Positions 36,715-50,500 of a stretch of 64,000 nucleotides of DNA are shown here, piece by piece (position 1 is the stretch's first letter; each line of letters begins with the position of its first letter). Where the stretch lies: the NCBI RefSeq assembly GCF_018687715.1, contig NC_056758.1, positions 20,866,001 to 20,930,000 on the forward strand. Direction: 5' to 3'. The notes beneath the pieces are model-generated. The model ran no database searches. It was not told the DNA's origin and saw nothing but the letters and a program-made list of their open reading frames with translations. This stretch comes from Carya illinoinensis (taxonomy: Eukaryota > Streptophyta > Magnoliopsida > Fagales > Juglandaceae). A program made the translations under genes and the position numbers.

Positions 36715-37722
36715 CTACAAAGAGATAACAACACTAGGCAAAGATTTGTTAAGTCCGTCAGTATTAAAATTTGGCTTAGCATAAAAGCTCACTTCTCTCT
36801 TTGTTTTTCTCTCACTTTCTCCGCTCTCATCTTTCTTTTCACTCTCTTTTTTTCTTGTGGTTTTAACATCACCCTCATTTCTTTCACTCTCTTTTTCCTT
36901 TACACTCTCCTTTCTTTCAATCCCTTTTCCAACATCTTTTTTTGAACTCTCAGCCTCACAATTGTCTTTCAACTCATTCTCTCTTTTTCTTGAGGTTTCA
37001 CTATTTCTTTCTTCCCCAACCTCACTTTTACTCTTTCTTTTTTGATCAACCTCACTTTTCAACTTGAGTTGGTCCTCATGGACCTGTGTTGGAGTTAAAG
37101 GAGCAAGTTTGATTGTTTTTCCATCATTTTCAAAACTGTACATGTTCCTAAACCCATCATGGATCACTCTCCTATCACACTGCCACGGCCTCCCCAACAA
37201 AATATGGCTAGCATGCATAGGCACTACATCACAAAGCACCTCATCTTTGTACTTCCCAATTAAAAAAGAAACTAGCACTTGCTTATTTACCCTAACCTCC
37301 CCACAATCATTCAACCACTGCAACTTGTATGGTCTAGGGTGTTTCAAGGTAGTTAAATTCAATTTCTCAACTAAAGTAGTGCTAGCAACATTAGTACAAC
37401 TTCCCCCATCAATTATCATACTACATACCTTGTTGTTGATGTGGCATCTAATATGAAAAATGTTCTCTCTTTGTTGCTCTATATCATCCATCTTATATTC
37501 TGTATTGGGAGCATGCCAAACAACAAGAGACTCGCCATACTCTTCATTCTTATCGTACCTATTCTCAATACTAGGCTCATGTCTCCTCCTATCTTTCCCA
37601 CTTTGTAGATTTTTAATCACTGCACCTCGTTGATCCATCCTATCCCTTACTTCTCCCAACACCATGTTCACCCGCTCAAATTGTTGTTGCATGGCTTGCA
37701 GCACAAATGAATTATTTGACAT
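36715..37722 (-). pseudogene. Gag N-terminus fused to protease and charged spacer
   Basis: The 335-residue minus-strand frame begins at a downstream ATG ([19 protein letters not shown]); the original start context at ~37771 is followed after three codons by TAA. Residues 1-60 match the Gag N-terminal coiled-coil segment. The whole capsid-like domain and zinc knuckle (about 330 residues) are deleted, and the frame resumes at YGESLVVWHAPN. Protease [12 protein letters not shown] lies at 103-114 with Asp105. After it comes an unusually long Lys/Glu/Ser-rich spacer (~205-320). A TTG-to-TAG change ends the frame. Deletions have kept the frame, but loss of capsid makes function as Gag unlikely. Confidence 0.87.
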
Positions 37723-38580
37723 CCCTTTTGGTTATGAGTCACTTTAATGAGTCATTGTATGTGCTGCACAAAAAAGAATGTTAGTGGAAAAAGACCTCAC
37801 GCTCTCTATCTTACGTGTTTACACTCAAATAATGGCACTCTACTCGTGTTTCACACTCTCTTACCTTTTACCTCAAGAGTTTTCCCACTCAAGTTCTTTT
37901 AGAACTAATTGAACTAAATCAAGACAATACAACCTTGTCTTATTCCAACTAGTAATTAGGTCCAAGAAACAAGAACAAGAGAAAACACTGAAAGAATAAA
38001 ATGACACATGACTTAAGGAAATGATACAAGGGAAAGAGTAATCACAAGACAATATACCAAGTATAATGATATATGCAGCCCCTTTGAAATAAAATAAAAA
38101 TTCAGATTTTTTTTTTCTTTTTTTTTCTTTTCTTTTCCTTTCCTTTATTTTTTTTTCTTTTCTTTTCCTTTCTTTTCTTTTCTTTTCCTTTCTTTTCTTT
38201 TCCTTTCTTTTCTCACTATTTCAATCAAAAATAGCAATATTCAATTGTAACAATCAAACAACTGAATTCAAACACATAAAAATTGGCAAGGAAATAGAAG
38301 AGAATCAATGAAACGACACTCCAAGGAATTGACAAACTTAAAGAAGCAAGAAACCCAGAAATTTCCAACCCTACAGATGCTGCAAATTTTGGCAGCCCAC
38401 AAACAAGCAATTTAGCCACCTAATGTTGATAAACATGAAACCAAAATGATAGAGTAATCTAGCAGCCCTAGGAAAAACGAATTTCTGCACTTTTTTTTTT
38501 TTTGAAACCCTAGAACAATGAAACCCTAGAATTAAAGATGCAATAGATAAAAGATAGAATTACACCTGATTGGAAACCTT
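37723..38580 (-). other. Leader of the minus-strand element
   Basis: Corresponds to 11467-12333 of the complete element. It contains a TTTTC/TTTTCC simple repeat (38108-38215, plus strand) and, on the minus strand, TTTTTTGTGCAG just before the original ATG context at ~37771. No coding potential is seen; the 64-residue frame at 38225-38419 looks incidental. Confidence 0.75.
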
Positions 38581-38592
38581 GCTCTGATACCA
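38581..38592 (-). other. Primer binding site, tRNA-iMet type
   Basis: Plus strand GCTCTGATACCA, the exact complement of TGGTATCAGAGC, two bases inside the 5' LTR. It is intact, unlike the complete element's site at 11454. Confidence 0.9.
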
Positions 38593-38594
38593 AA

Positions 38595-39044
38595 TGATGT
38601 GAACCCCAATAGACTTGCTTTGAGACCCAACAACAATACTGGAAAAACAACCCCAAGAAAGCCAAACTCAGGTATATGGATGGAGAATCTAGACCCGATG
38701 AGAACTTGTTCGGCCTTCCCCAAACCCTAGTTCATTAGAAATAAGACGTGTAGGCTGGACATCCCCCAAGCCCAATTATTCTTAATTAATTCATTTGACT
38801 AATAAAATAAGCCCTTTTAATGAAATCAATAAGTCCATGGCGTTCAATAACAATAAGCCCAAGTCGTGTTTTCCATCAAGTGGATCAAAACTGGTTCTCC
38901 TTCTTTCAAGCCCATCATGAGTGTTGGGCTCTTGCTAGCTTGATCCCAATTGGATTGCACAAATTCTTGTATTACTCCCTTGATCTTCGTGGCTCTTAAT
39001 CTTGTAATTGATCCTTAAGACATCGTCCGCCTTGGGGCCTATCA
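38595..39044 (-). repeat. 5' LTR of the minus-strand element, with 344-bp internal deletion
   Basis: 450 bp. Aligned to 34711-35504 it lacks exactly the stretch equivalent to 34828-35171, which contains the TATA-like box and the inverted repeat. The outer ends and the GGTTG duplication are intact. This copy therefore has no promoter-like core. Confidence 0.92.
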
Positions 39045-39049
39045 GGTTG
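39045..39049. repeat. Target-site duplication GGTTG, right copy
   Basis: GGTTG follows the LTR end (CCTATCA) and leads into GGTATAAACAATGAA of satellite half A. Confidence 0.93.
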
Positions 39050-42000
39050 GGTATAAACAATGAACCTTTCCTTGTGAAAATGGTCTAAAAGGCTTCGGCT
39101 AGGGGCCGACTTGTCGCAACTGGTATGAAGGATCGCCTAGGTGCCGATTGGCGGTGATTCGAGCATTATCGACATGGAAGTCTTTCATGTCTTGGATAAA
39201 ACCTAATCTTCTAATTCAATCTTAGAACGTTGGAAAACGACAAGAAAAGAAATATCATCCAAATGAAAACAATGGTTACAAAGAACCATAAAGGAAATTA
39301 AACTCAAAACATTGTTGAAAGATGACTAATCTTGTGTAAGTCGATTACATCCTTTGAATCAGGATAAAAGCTTAACGATGGGGTAGATGGGGAAGCTTAG
39401 GGGCATGTGGCACTTCTCGAAGTTGAGGAAACTAATTGTAAGGCTTATGTTGACTTCAAATTGAAGAATGAAACAAAAGACGGGTTTGTTGTTGTAAATT
39501 CGTCTAATGACGGAACCGAACTAGTATCATTGAGGTGGTGTGCAAACGATGACATTTGCAATGAGGAAATGGTGTAAATGGAATGGGCTAGAGGCGTACT
39601 TGTCGCAATGCACAAGAAAGAGAACTTAGGTCGTATTGGCGGTGATTTCAGCATTATTCACAAGGCTTTTCTTTTATTGAGAGGTTTTGCATCCAGCCTA
39701 AGCTTCTAATTCAATCTTAGAATTTTGATAAACAACAAAGAAAGTAATAAGGTCCGTATAAAAAAGGTTAAAAAGAACTAAAAAGGAAATTAAGCCGAAA
39801 ACATTGTTGAGAGATTTCTAATCTTGTGTAAGTCAATTACTTCCCATCATTCAACGTTAAAGCAAAACCACAGGTAGATGGGGAACGTTAGGGGCGTGTG
39901 GTACTTCTTGGACTTGAGCGAAACCAAATGTAGGGTTTATGTGGGCTTCAAATCGAGGAACGAAACGAAAGACTGGTTTCTTTGTGTAAATTGGTCCACT
40001 GTAAGAACTAAACTTTTATGGTAAAGGTTGGGTGTAAACGATGAAATTTCCTTGTGAAAATGGTCTAAAAGGCTTCGGCTAGAGGCCGACTTGTCGCAAC
40101 GAGTATGAAGGATCGCCTAGGTGCCGATCGGTGGGGATTCGAGCATTATCGACATGGAAGTCTGTCATGTCTTAGATAAAGCCTAATCTACTAATTCCAT
40201 CTTAGAATGTTGGAAAACGACAAGAAAAGAAATATGATCCGATTGAAAACAATGGTTACAAAGAACCATAAAGGAAATTAAACTCAAAACATTGTTGAAA
40301 GATGACTAATCTTGTGTAAGCCGATTACATTCTTTGAATCAGGATAAAAGCTTAACGATGGGGTAGATGGGGAAGCTTAGGGGCATGTGGCACTTCTTGA
40401 AGTTGCGGAAACTAATTGTAAGTTTTATGTTGGCTTCAAATTGAAGAATGTAACAAAAGATGGGTTTCTTGTTGTAACTTCGTCCAATGCTGGAACTGAA
40501 CTAGTATTGTTGGGGTTGGGTGCAAAGGATGACATTTCCCATACGGAAATGGTGTAAATGGCATGAGCTAGAGGCCTACTTGTCGCAATACACGAGAAAG
40601 AGAACTTAGGTCGGATTGGCGGTGATTTCAGGATTATTCACATGGCTTTTCTTTTAATAACAGGTTTTGAATCCAGCCTAAGCTTCTAATTCAATCTTAG
40701 AATGATGATAAACAACAAAGAAAGTAATAAGGTCCGTATAAAAAAGGTTACAAAGAACCAAAAAGGAAATTAAGTTGAAAACATTGTTGAGAGATTACTA
40801 ATCTTGTGTAAGTCAATTACTTCCCTTAATTCAACGTTAAAGCATAACCACGGGTAGATGGGAACGTTGGGGGGTGTGGCACTTCTTGGACTTCAGGGAA
40901 ACCAAATGTAGGGTTTATGTGGGCCTCAAATCGAGGAACGAAACGAAAGACTAGTTTCTTTGTGTAAATTGGCCTAGTGCGTGAACTAAACTTCTATGGT
41001 AAACGTTGGGTATAAACGATGAAACTTCCCTTGTGAAAACGGTCTAAAAGGCTTCGGCTAGGGGCCGACTTGTCGCAACTGGTATGAAGGATCGCCTAGG
41101 TACCGATTGCCGGTGATTCGAGCATTATCGGCATGGAAGTCTTTCATGTCTTAGATAAAGCCTAATCTACTAATTCCATCTTAGAACGTTGGAAAACGAC
41201 AAGCAAAGCAATAATATCCGAATGAAAAAAAGGGTTACAAAGAACCATAAAGGAAAGTAAACTAAAAACATTGTTGAAAGATGACTAATCTTGTGTAAGT
41301 CGATTACATCTTTTGAATCAGGATAAAAGCTTAACGATGGGGTAGATGGGGAAGCTTAGGGGCATGTGGCACTTCTCGAAGTTGCGGAAACTAATTGTAA
41401 GGCTTATGTTGGCTTCAAATTGAAGAATGAATCAAAAGATGGGTTTCTTGTTGTAACTTCATCCAATGCCGGAACTGAACTAGTATGGTTGAGGTTGGGT
41501 GCAAATGATGACATTTCCCATGAGGAAATGGTGTAAATGGCATGACCTAGAGGCCTACTTTTCGCAATGCACAAGAAAGAAAACTTAGGTCGGATTGGCG
41601 GTGATTTCAGCATTATTCACATGGCTTTTCTTTTAATGACAGGTTTTGGATCCAGCCTAAGCTTCTAATTCAATCTTAGAATTATCATAAACAACAAAGA
41701 AAGTAATCAGGTCCGTATAAAAATGGTTACAAAGAACTAAAAATGAAATTAAGCCGAAAAAATTGTTGAGAAATTACTAATCTTGTGTAAGTCAATTACT
41801 TCCCTTAATTCAACGTTAAAGCATAACCACGGGTAGATGGGGAACGTTAGGGGCGTGTGGCACTTCTTGGACTTGATGGAAAACAAATGTAGGGTTTATG
41901 TGGGCTTCAAATCGAGGAACGAAACGAAAGACTGGTTTCTTTATGTAAATTGGTCCACCGCAAGAACTAAACTTGTATGGTAAAGGTTGGGTGTAAACGA

Positions 42001-43589
42001 TGAAATTTTCCTTATGAAAATGGTCTAAAAGGCTTCGGCAAGGGGCCGACTTGTCGCAACGCGTATGAAGATCGCCTAGGTACCGATTGGCGGTGATTCG
42101 AGCATTATCGACGAGGAAGTCTGTCATGTCTTAGATAAAGCCTAATCTGCTAATTCCATCTTAGAACGTTGGAAAAGGACAAGAAAAGCAATATGATCCA
42201 AATGAAAACAATGGTTACAAAGAACCAAAAAAGAAATTAAACTCAAAACATTGTTGAGTGATGACCAATCTTGGGTAAGTCGATTACATCATTTAAATCG
42301 AGCTAAAAGCATAACGATGGGGTAGATGGAGAAGCTTAGGGGCATGTGGCCCTTCTTGAAGTTGAGAAAACTATTTGTAAGGCTTACGTTGGTTTCAAAT
42401 TGAAGATTGAAACAAAAGATGGGTTTCTTGTTGTGAATTCGTCTAATGACGGAACTGAACTAGTATGGTGGACGTGGTGTGCAAACGATGACATTTTCAA
42501 TGAGGAAATGGTATAAATGGCATGGGCTAGAGGCGTACTTGTCGCAATGCACAAGAAAGAGAACATAGGTCGGATTGGCAGTGATTTCAGCATTATTCAC
42601 ATGGCTTTTTTTTTAATGACAGGTTTTAAATCCAGCCTAAGCTTCTAATTTAGTCTTAGAATGATGATAAACAACAAAGAAAGTAATAACGTCCGTATAA
42701 AAAAGGTTACAAAGAACCAAAAAGGAAATTAAGCCGAAAACATTGTTGAGAGATTACTAATCTTGTGTAAGTCAATTACTTCCCTTAATTGAACGTTAAA
42801 GCATAACCACGGGTAGATGGGAATGTTAGGGGGTGTGGCACTTCTTGGACTTGAGGGAAACCAAATGTAGGGTTTATGTGGGCTTCAAATCGAGGAACGA
42901 AACGAAAGACTGGTTTCTTTGTGTAAATTTGCCCACTGGAAGAACTAACTTCTATGGTAAAGGTTGGGTATAAATAATGAAACTTTCCTTATGAAAACGG
43001 TCTGAAAGGCTTCGGCTAGGGGCCGACTTGTCGCAACTTGTATGAAGCATCGCCTAGGTGACGATTGGCGCTGATTCGAACATTATCGACATGGAAGTCT
43101 TTCATGTCTTAGATAAAGCCTAATCTTCTAATTCAATCTTAGAACGTTGGAAAACGACAAGAAAAGCAATTTGATCCGAATGAAAAAAACGGTTACAAAG
43201 AACCAAAAAGGAACTTAAACTCAAAACATTGTTCACAGATGACTAATCTTCTCTAAGTCGATTACATCCTTTGAATCAAGGTAAAAGCTTAACGATGGGG
43301 TAGATGGGGAAGCTTAGGGGCATGTGGCACTTCTTGAAGTTGAGGAAACTAATTGTGGGGCTTACGTTGGCTTCAAATTGAAGAATGAAACAAAAGATGG
43401 GTTTCTTGTTGTAAATTCGTCTAATGACGGAACTGAACTAGTATCGTTGAGGTGGTGTGCAAACGATGACATTTGCAATGAGGAAATGGTGTAAATGGAA
43501 TGGGCTAGAGGCGTACTTGTCGCAATGCACAAGAAAGAGAACTTAGGTCGGATTGGCGGTGATTTCAGCCTTATTCACATGGCTTTTCT

Positions 43590-46500
43590 TTTAATGATAG
43601 GTTTTGAATCCTGCCTAAGCTTCTAATTAAGTCTTAGAATGATGATAAACAACAAAGAAAGTACTAAGGTCCGTATAAAAAAGGTTACAAAGAACCAAAA
43701 AGGAAATTAAGCCGAAAACATTGTTGAGAGATTACTAATCTTGTGTAAGTCAATTACTTCCCTTAATTCAACGTTGAAGCATAACCACGGGTAGATAGGG
43801 AAATGTTAGGGTCGTGTGGGACATCTTGGACTTGAGGAAAACCAAATGTAGGGTTTATGTGGCTTTCAAATCGAGGAATGAAACGAAAGACTCGTTTCTA
43901 TGTGTAAATTGGTTCACTGCAAGAACTAAACTTGTATGGTAAAGGTTGGGTGTAAACGATGAAACTTTCCTTGTGAAAATGGCCTAAAAGGCTTCGGCTC
44001 GTAGCCAACTTGTCGCAACGGGTATGAAGAATCGCCTAGGAGCCGATTGGCAGTGATTCGAGCATTATCGACATGGAAGTCTGTCGTGTCTTAGATAAAG
44101 CCTAATCTTCTAATTCAATCTTAGAACGTTGGAAAACGACAAGAAAAGAAATATGATCCGAATGAAAAAAACGGTTTCAAGGAACCAAAAAGGAAATTAA
44201 ACTCAAAACATTGTTAAGAGATGACTAATCTTCTCTAAGTCGATTACATCCTTTGAATCATGGTAAAAGCTTAACTATGGGGTAGATGGGGAAGCTTAGG
44301 GGCATGTGGCACTTCTTGAAGTTGAGGAAACTAATTGTGGGGCTTACGTTGGCTTCAAATTGAAGAATGAAACAAAAGATGGGTTTCTTGTTGTAAATTC
44401 GTCTAATGACGGAACTGAACTAGTATCGTTGAGGTGGTGTGCAAACGATGACATTTGCAATGAGGAAATGGTGTAAATGGAATGGGCTAGAGGCGTACTT
44501 GTCGCGATGCACAAGAAAGAGAACTTAGGTCGGATTGGCGGTGATTTCAGCATTATTCACAAGGCTTTTCTTTTAATGACAGGTTTTGAATCCAGCCTAA
44601 GCTTCTAATTAAGTCTTACAATGATGATAAACAACAAAGAAAGTAATAAGGTCCGTATAAAAAAGCTTACGAAGAACCAAAAAGGAAATTAAGCAGAAAA
44701 CATTGTTGAGAGATTACTAATCTTGTGTAAGTCAATTACTTCCCTTAATTCAACGTTAAAGCATAACCACGGGTAGATGGGGAAATGTGAGGGTCGTGTG
44801 GGACTTCTTGGACTTGAGGGAAACCAAATGTAGGGTTCATGTGGGTTTCAAATCGAGGAATGAAACGAAAGACTCGTTTCTTTGTGTAAATTGGTCCACT
44901 GCAAGAACTAAACTTGTATGGTAAAGGTTGGGTGTAAACGATGAAACTTTCCTTGTGAAAATGGTCTAAAAGGCGTAGCCAACTTGTCGCAACGGGTATG
45001 AAGAATCGCCTAGGTGCCGATTGGCGGTGATTCGAGCATTATCGACATGGAAGTCTGTCGTGTCTCAGATAAAGCCTAATCTTCTAATTCAATCTTAGAA
45101 CGTTGGAAAACGACAAGAAAAGCAATATGATCCGAATGAAAAAAAACGGTTACAAAGAACCAAAAAGGAAATTAAACTCAAAACATTGTTAAGAGATGAC
45201 TAATCTTGTCTAAGTCGATTACATCCTTTGAATCAAGCTAAAAGCTTAACGATGGGGTAGATGGGGAAGCTTAGGGGCATGTGGCACTTCTTGAAGTTGA
45301 GGAAACTAATTGTGAGGGTTATTTTGGCTTCAAATTGAAGAATGAAACAAAAAGATGGGTTTCTTGTTGTAAATCCGTCTAATGACGGAACCGAACTACT
45401 ATCGTTGAGGTGGTGTGCAAATGATGACATTTGCAATGAGGAAATTGTGTAAATGGAATGGGCTAGAGGCGTACTTGTCGCAATGCACAAGAAAGAGAAC
45501 TTAGGTCAGATTGGCGGTGATTTCAGCATTATTCACATGGCTTTTCTTTTAATGACAGGTTTTGAATCTAGCCTAAGCTTCTAATTAAGTCTTAGAATGA
45601 TGATAAACAACAAAGAAAGTACTAAGGTCCGTATAAAAAAGGTTACAAAGAACCAAAAAGGAAATTAAGCCGAAAACATTGTTGAGAGATTACTAATCTT
45701 GTGTAAGTCAATTACTTCCCTTAATTCAACGTTGATGCATAACCACGGGTAGATAGGGAAATGTTAGGGTCGTGTGGGACATCTTGGACTTGAGGAAAAC
45801 CAAATGTAGGGTTTATGTGGGTTTCAAATCGAGGAATGAAACGAAAGACTCGTTTCTATGTGTAAATTGGTTCACTGCAAGAACTAAACTTGTATGGTAA
45901 AGGTTGGGTGTAAACGATGAAACTTTCCTTGTGAAAATGGCCTAAAAGGCTTCGGCTCGTAGCCAACTTGTCGCAACGGGTATGAAGAATCGCCTAGGAG
46001 CCGATTGGCAGTGATTCAAGCATTATCGACATGGAAGTCTGTCGTGTCTTAGATAAAGCCTAATCTTCTAATTCAATCTTAGAACGTTGGAAAACGACAA
46101 GAAAAGAAATATGATCCGAATGAAAAAAACGGTTTCAAGGAACCAAAAAGGAAATTAAACTCAAAACATTGTTAAGAGATGACTAATCTTCTCTAAGTCG
46201 ATTACATCCTTTGAATCATGGTAAAAGCTTAACTATGGGGTAGATGGGGAAGCTTAGGGGCATGTGGCACGTCTTGAAGTTGAGGAAACTAATTGTGGGG
46301 CTTACGTTGGCTTCAAATTGAAGAATGAAACAAAAGATGGGTTTCTTGTTGTAAATTCGTCTAATGACGGAACTGAACTAGTATCGTTGAGGTGGTGTGC
46401 AAACGATGACATTTGCAATGAGGAAATGCTGTAAATGGAATGGGCTAGAGGCGTACTTGTCGCGATGCACAAGAAAGAGAACTTAGGTCGGATTGGCGGT

Positions 46501-47500
46501 GATTTCAGCATTATTCACAAGGCTTTTCTTTTAATGACAGGTTTTGAATCAAGCCTAAGCTTCTAATTAAGTCTTAGAATGATGATAAACAACAAAGAAA
46601 GTAATAAGATCCGTATAAAAAAGGTTACGAAGAACCAAAAAGGAAATTAAGCAGAAAACATTGTTGAGAGATTACTAATCTTGTGTAAGTCAATTACTCC
46701 CCTTAATTCAACATTAAAGCATAACCAGGGGTAGATGGGAACGTTAGGGGGTGTGGCACTTCTTGGACTTGAGGGAAACCAAATGTAGGGTTTCTGTGGG
46801 CTTCAAATCGAGGAACGAAACGAAAGACTAGTTTCTTTGTGTAAATTGGCCCACTGGAAGAACCAACTTCTATGGTAAAGGTTGGGTATAAACGATGAAA
46901 CTTTCCTTGTGAAAACGGTCTGAAAGGCTTCGGCTAGGGGCCGACTTGTCGCAACTAGTATGAAGCATCACCTAGGTGACGATTGGCGGTGATTATCGAC
47001 ATGGAAGTCTTTCATGTCTTAGATAAAGCCTAATCTTCTAATTCAATCTTAGAACGTTGGAAAACGACAAGAAAAGCAATATGATCCGAATGAAAAAAAT
47101 GTTTACAAAGAACCAAAAAGGAAATTAAACTCAAAACATTGTTAAGAGATGACTAATCTTGTGTAAGTCGATTACATCCTTTGAATCAAGCTAAAAGCTT
47201 AATGATGGGGTAAATGGGGAAGCTTAGGGGCATGTGGCACTTCTTGAAGTTGAGGAAACTAATTGTGAGGGTTATTTTGGCTTCAAATTGAAGAATGAAA
47301 CAAAAAGATGGGTTTCTTGTTGTAAATTCGTCTAATGACGGAACTGAACTACTATCGTTGAGGTGGTGTGCAAACGATGACATTTGCAATGAGGAAATGG
47401 TGTAAATGGAATGGGCTAGAGGCGTACTTGTCGGAATGCACAAGAAAGAGAACTTAGGTCGGATTGGCAGTGATTTCAGCATTATTCACCTGGCTTTTCT
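43590..47500. repeat. Two-dimer higher-order repeat (~1958 bp)
   Basis: Equivalent sites at 43771/45729 and 44344/46302 are 1958 bp apart and share GTAGATAGGGAAATG, GTGGGACATCTTGG, GGCTTCGGCTCGTAGCC and CAATCATGGTAAAAGC-type variants absent from the neighbouring dimers. Similarity is partial toward the right end, where the 6842-bp unit begins. Boundaries are approximate. Confidence 0.65.
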
Positions 47501-50500
47501 TTTAATGACAGGTTTTGAATCCAGCCTAAGCTTCTAATTAAGTCTTGGAATGATGATAAACAACAAAGCAAGTAATAAGGTCCGTATAAAAAAGGTTACA
47601 AAGGACCAAAAAGGAAATTAAGCCGAAAACATTGTTGAGAGATTACTAATCTTGTGTAAGTCAATTACTTCCCTTAATTCAACGTTAAAGCATAACCACG
47701 GGTAGATGGGGAAATGTGAGGGTCGTGTGGGACTTCTTGGACTTGAGGGAAACCAAATGTAGGGTTTATGTGGGTTTCAAATCGAGGAATGAAACGAAAG
47801 ACTCGTTTCTTTGTGTAAATTGGTCCACTGCAAGAACTAAACTTGTATGGTAAAGGTTGGGTGTAAACGATGAAACTTTCCTTGTGAAAATGGTCTAAAA
47901 GGCGTAGCCAACTTGTCGCAACGGGTATGAAGAATCGCCTAGGTGCCGATTGGCGGTGATTCGAGCATTATCGACATGGAAGTCTGTCGTGTCTCAGATA
48001 AAGCCTAATCTTCTAATTCAATCTTAGAACGTTGGAAAACGACAAGAAAAGCAATATGATCCGAATGAAAAAAAACGGTTACAAAGAACCAAAAAGGAAA
48101 TTAAACTCAAAACATTGTTAAGAGATGACTAATCTTGTCTAAGTCGATTACATCCTTTGAATCAAGCTAAAAGCTTAACGATGGGGTAGATGGGGCAGCT
48201 TAGGGGCATGTGGCACTTCTTGAAGTTGAGGAAACTAATTGTGGGTCTTACGTTGGCTTCAAATTGAAGAATGAAACAAAAGATGGGTTTCTTGTTGTAA
48301 ATTCGTCTAACGATAGAACTGAACTAGTATCGTTGAGGTGGTGTGCAAACGATGACATTTGCAATGAGGAAATGGTGTAAATGGAATGGGCTAGAGGCGT
48401 ACTTGTCGCAATGCACAAGAAAGAGAACTTAGGTCGGATTGGCGGTGATTTCAGCATTATTCACATGGCTTTTCTTTTAATGATAGGTTTTGAATCCAGC
48501 CTAAGCTTCTAATTAAGTCTTACAATGATCATAAACAACAAAGAAAGTAATAAGGTCCGTATAAAAAAGGTTACGAAGAACCAAAAAGGAAATTAAGCAG
48601 AAAACATTGTTGAGAGATTACTAATCTTGTGTAAGTCAATTACTCCCCTTAATTCAACATTAAAGCATAACCAGGGGTAGATGGGAACGTTAGGGGGTCT
48701 GGCACTTCTTGGACTTGAGGGAAACCAAATGTAGGGTTTCTGTGGGCTTCAAATCGAGGAACGAAACGAAAGACTAGTTTCTTTGTGTAAATTGGCCCAC
48801 TGGAAGAACCAACTTCTATGGTAAAGGTTGGGTATAAACGATGAAACTTTCCTTGTGAAAACGGTCTGAAAGGCTTCGGCTAGGGGCCGACTTGTCACAA
48901 CTAGTATGAAGAATCACCTAGGTGACGATTGGCGGTGATTATCGACATGGAAGTCTTTCATGTCTTAGATAAAGCCTAATCTTCTAATTCAATCTTAGAA
49001 CGTTGGAAAACGACAAGAAAAGCAATATGATCCGAATGAAAAAAATGTTTACAAAGAACCAAAAAGGAAATTAAACTCAAAACATTGTTAAGAGATGACT
49101 AATCTCGTGTAAGTCGATTACATCCTTTGAATCAAGCTAAAAGCTTAATGATGGGGTAAATGGGGAAGCTTAGGGGCATGTGGCACTTCTTGAAGTTGAG
49201 GAAACTAATTGTGAGGGTTATTTTGGCTTCAAATTGAAGAATGAAACAAAAAGATGGGTTTCTTGTTGTAAATTCGTCTAATGACGGAACTGAACTACTA
49301 TCGTTGAGGTGGTGTGCAAACGATGACATTTGCAATGAGGAAATGGTGTAAATGGAATGGGCTAGAGGCGTACTTGTCGGAATGCACAAGAAAGAGAACT
49401 TAGGTCGGATTGGCAGTGATTTCAGCATTATTCACCTGGCTTTTCTTTTAATGACAGGTTTTGAATCCAGCCTAAGCTTCTAATTAAGTCTTGGAATGAT
49501 GATAAACAACAAAGCAAGTAATAAGGTCCGTATAAAAAAGGTTACAAAGAACCAAAAAGGAAATTAAGCCGAAAACATTGTTGAGAGATTACTAATCTTG
49601 TGTAAGTCAATTACTTCCCTTAATTCAACGTTAAAGCATAACCACGGGTAGATGGGGAAATGTGAGGGTCGTGTGGGACTTCTTGGACTTGAGGGAAACC
49701 AAATGTAGGGTTTATGTGGGTTTCAAATCGAGGAATGAAACGAAAGACTCGTTTCTTTGTGTAAATTGGTCCACTGCAAGAACTAAACTTGTATGGTAAA
49801 GGTTGGGTGTAAACGATGAAACTTTCCTTGTGAAAATGGTCTAAAAGGCGTAGCCAACTTGTCGCAACGGATATGAAGAATCGCCTAGGTGCCGATTGGC
49901 GGTGATTCGAGCATTATCGACATGGAAGTCTGTCGTGTCTCAGATAAAGCCTAATCTTCTAATTCAATCTTAGAACGTTGGAAAACGACAAGAAAAGCAA
50001 TATGATCCGAATGAAAAAAAACGGTTACAAAGAACCAAAAAGGAAATTAAACTCAAAACATTGTTAAGAGAAGACTAATCTTGTCTAAGTCGATTACATC
50101 CTTTGAATCAAGCTAAAAGCTTAACGATGGGGTAGATGGGGCAGCTTAGGGGCATGTGGCACTTCTTGAAGTTGAGGAAACTAATTGTGAGGGTTATTTT
50201 GGCTTCAAATTGAAGAATGAAACAAAAAGATGGGTTTCTTGTTGTAAATCCGTCTAATGACGGAACCGAACTACTATCGTTGAGGTGGTGTGCAAATGAT
50301 GACATTTGCAATGAGGAAATTGTGTAAATGGAATGGGCTAGAGGCGTACTTGTCGCAATGCACAAGAAAGAGAACTTAGGTCGGATTGGCGGTGATTTCA
50401 GCATTATTCACATGGCTTTTCTTTTAATGACAGGTTTTGAATCCAGCCTAAGCTTCTAATTAAGTCTTAGAATGATGATAAACAACAAAGAAAGTACTAA

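Larger units (their letters stand above)
34711..39044 (-). mobile_element. Deleted minus-strand member of the same retrotransposon family, 4334 bp
   Basis: Both LTRs, an exact primer site, a polypurine tract and a GGTTG duplication frame an internal region with large deletions: capsid and zinc knuckle, RT and most of RNase H, the integrase catalytic core, and the region between the integrase core and the GPF module. Satellite phase is kept across it (sites at 34127 and 39445 are 979 bp apart after subtraction). The LTRs differ at about 9 of 450 aligned positions by eye (~2 %) and the 5' LTR has a 344-bp deletion. The element cannot be autonomous. Whether it inserted already deleted or decayed in place is open. 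Confidence 0.92.

Noticed and set aside
36536..37456. Plus-strand frames (82, 99, 62 and 130 residues) across the deleted element
   Set aside because: Antisense to the Gag-protease and RT remnants; no motifs.
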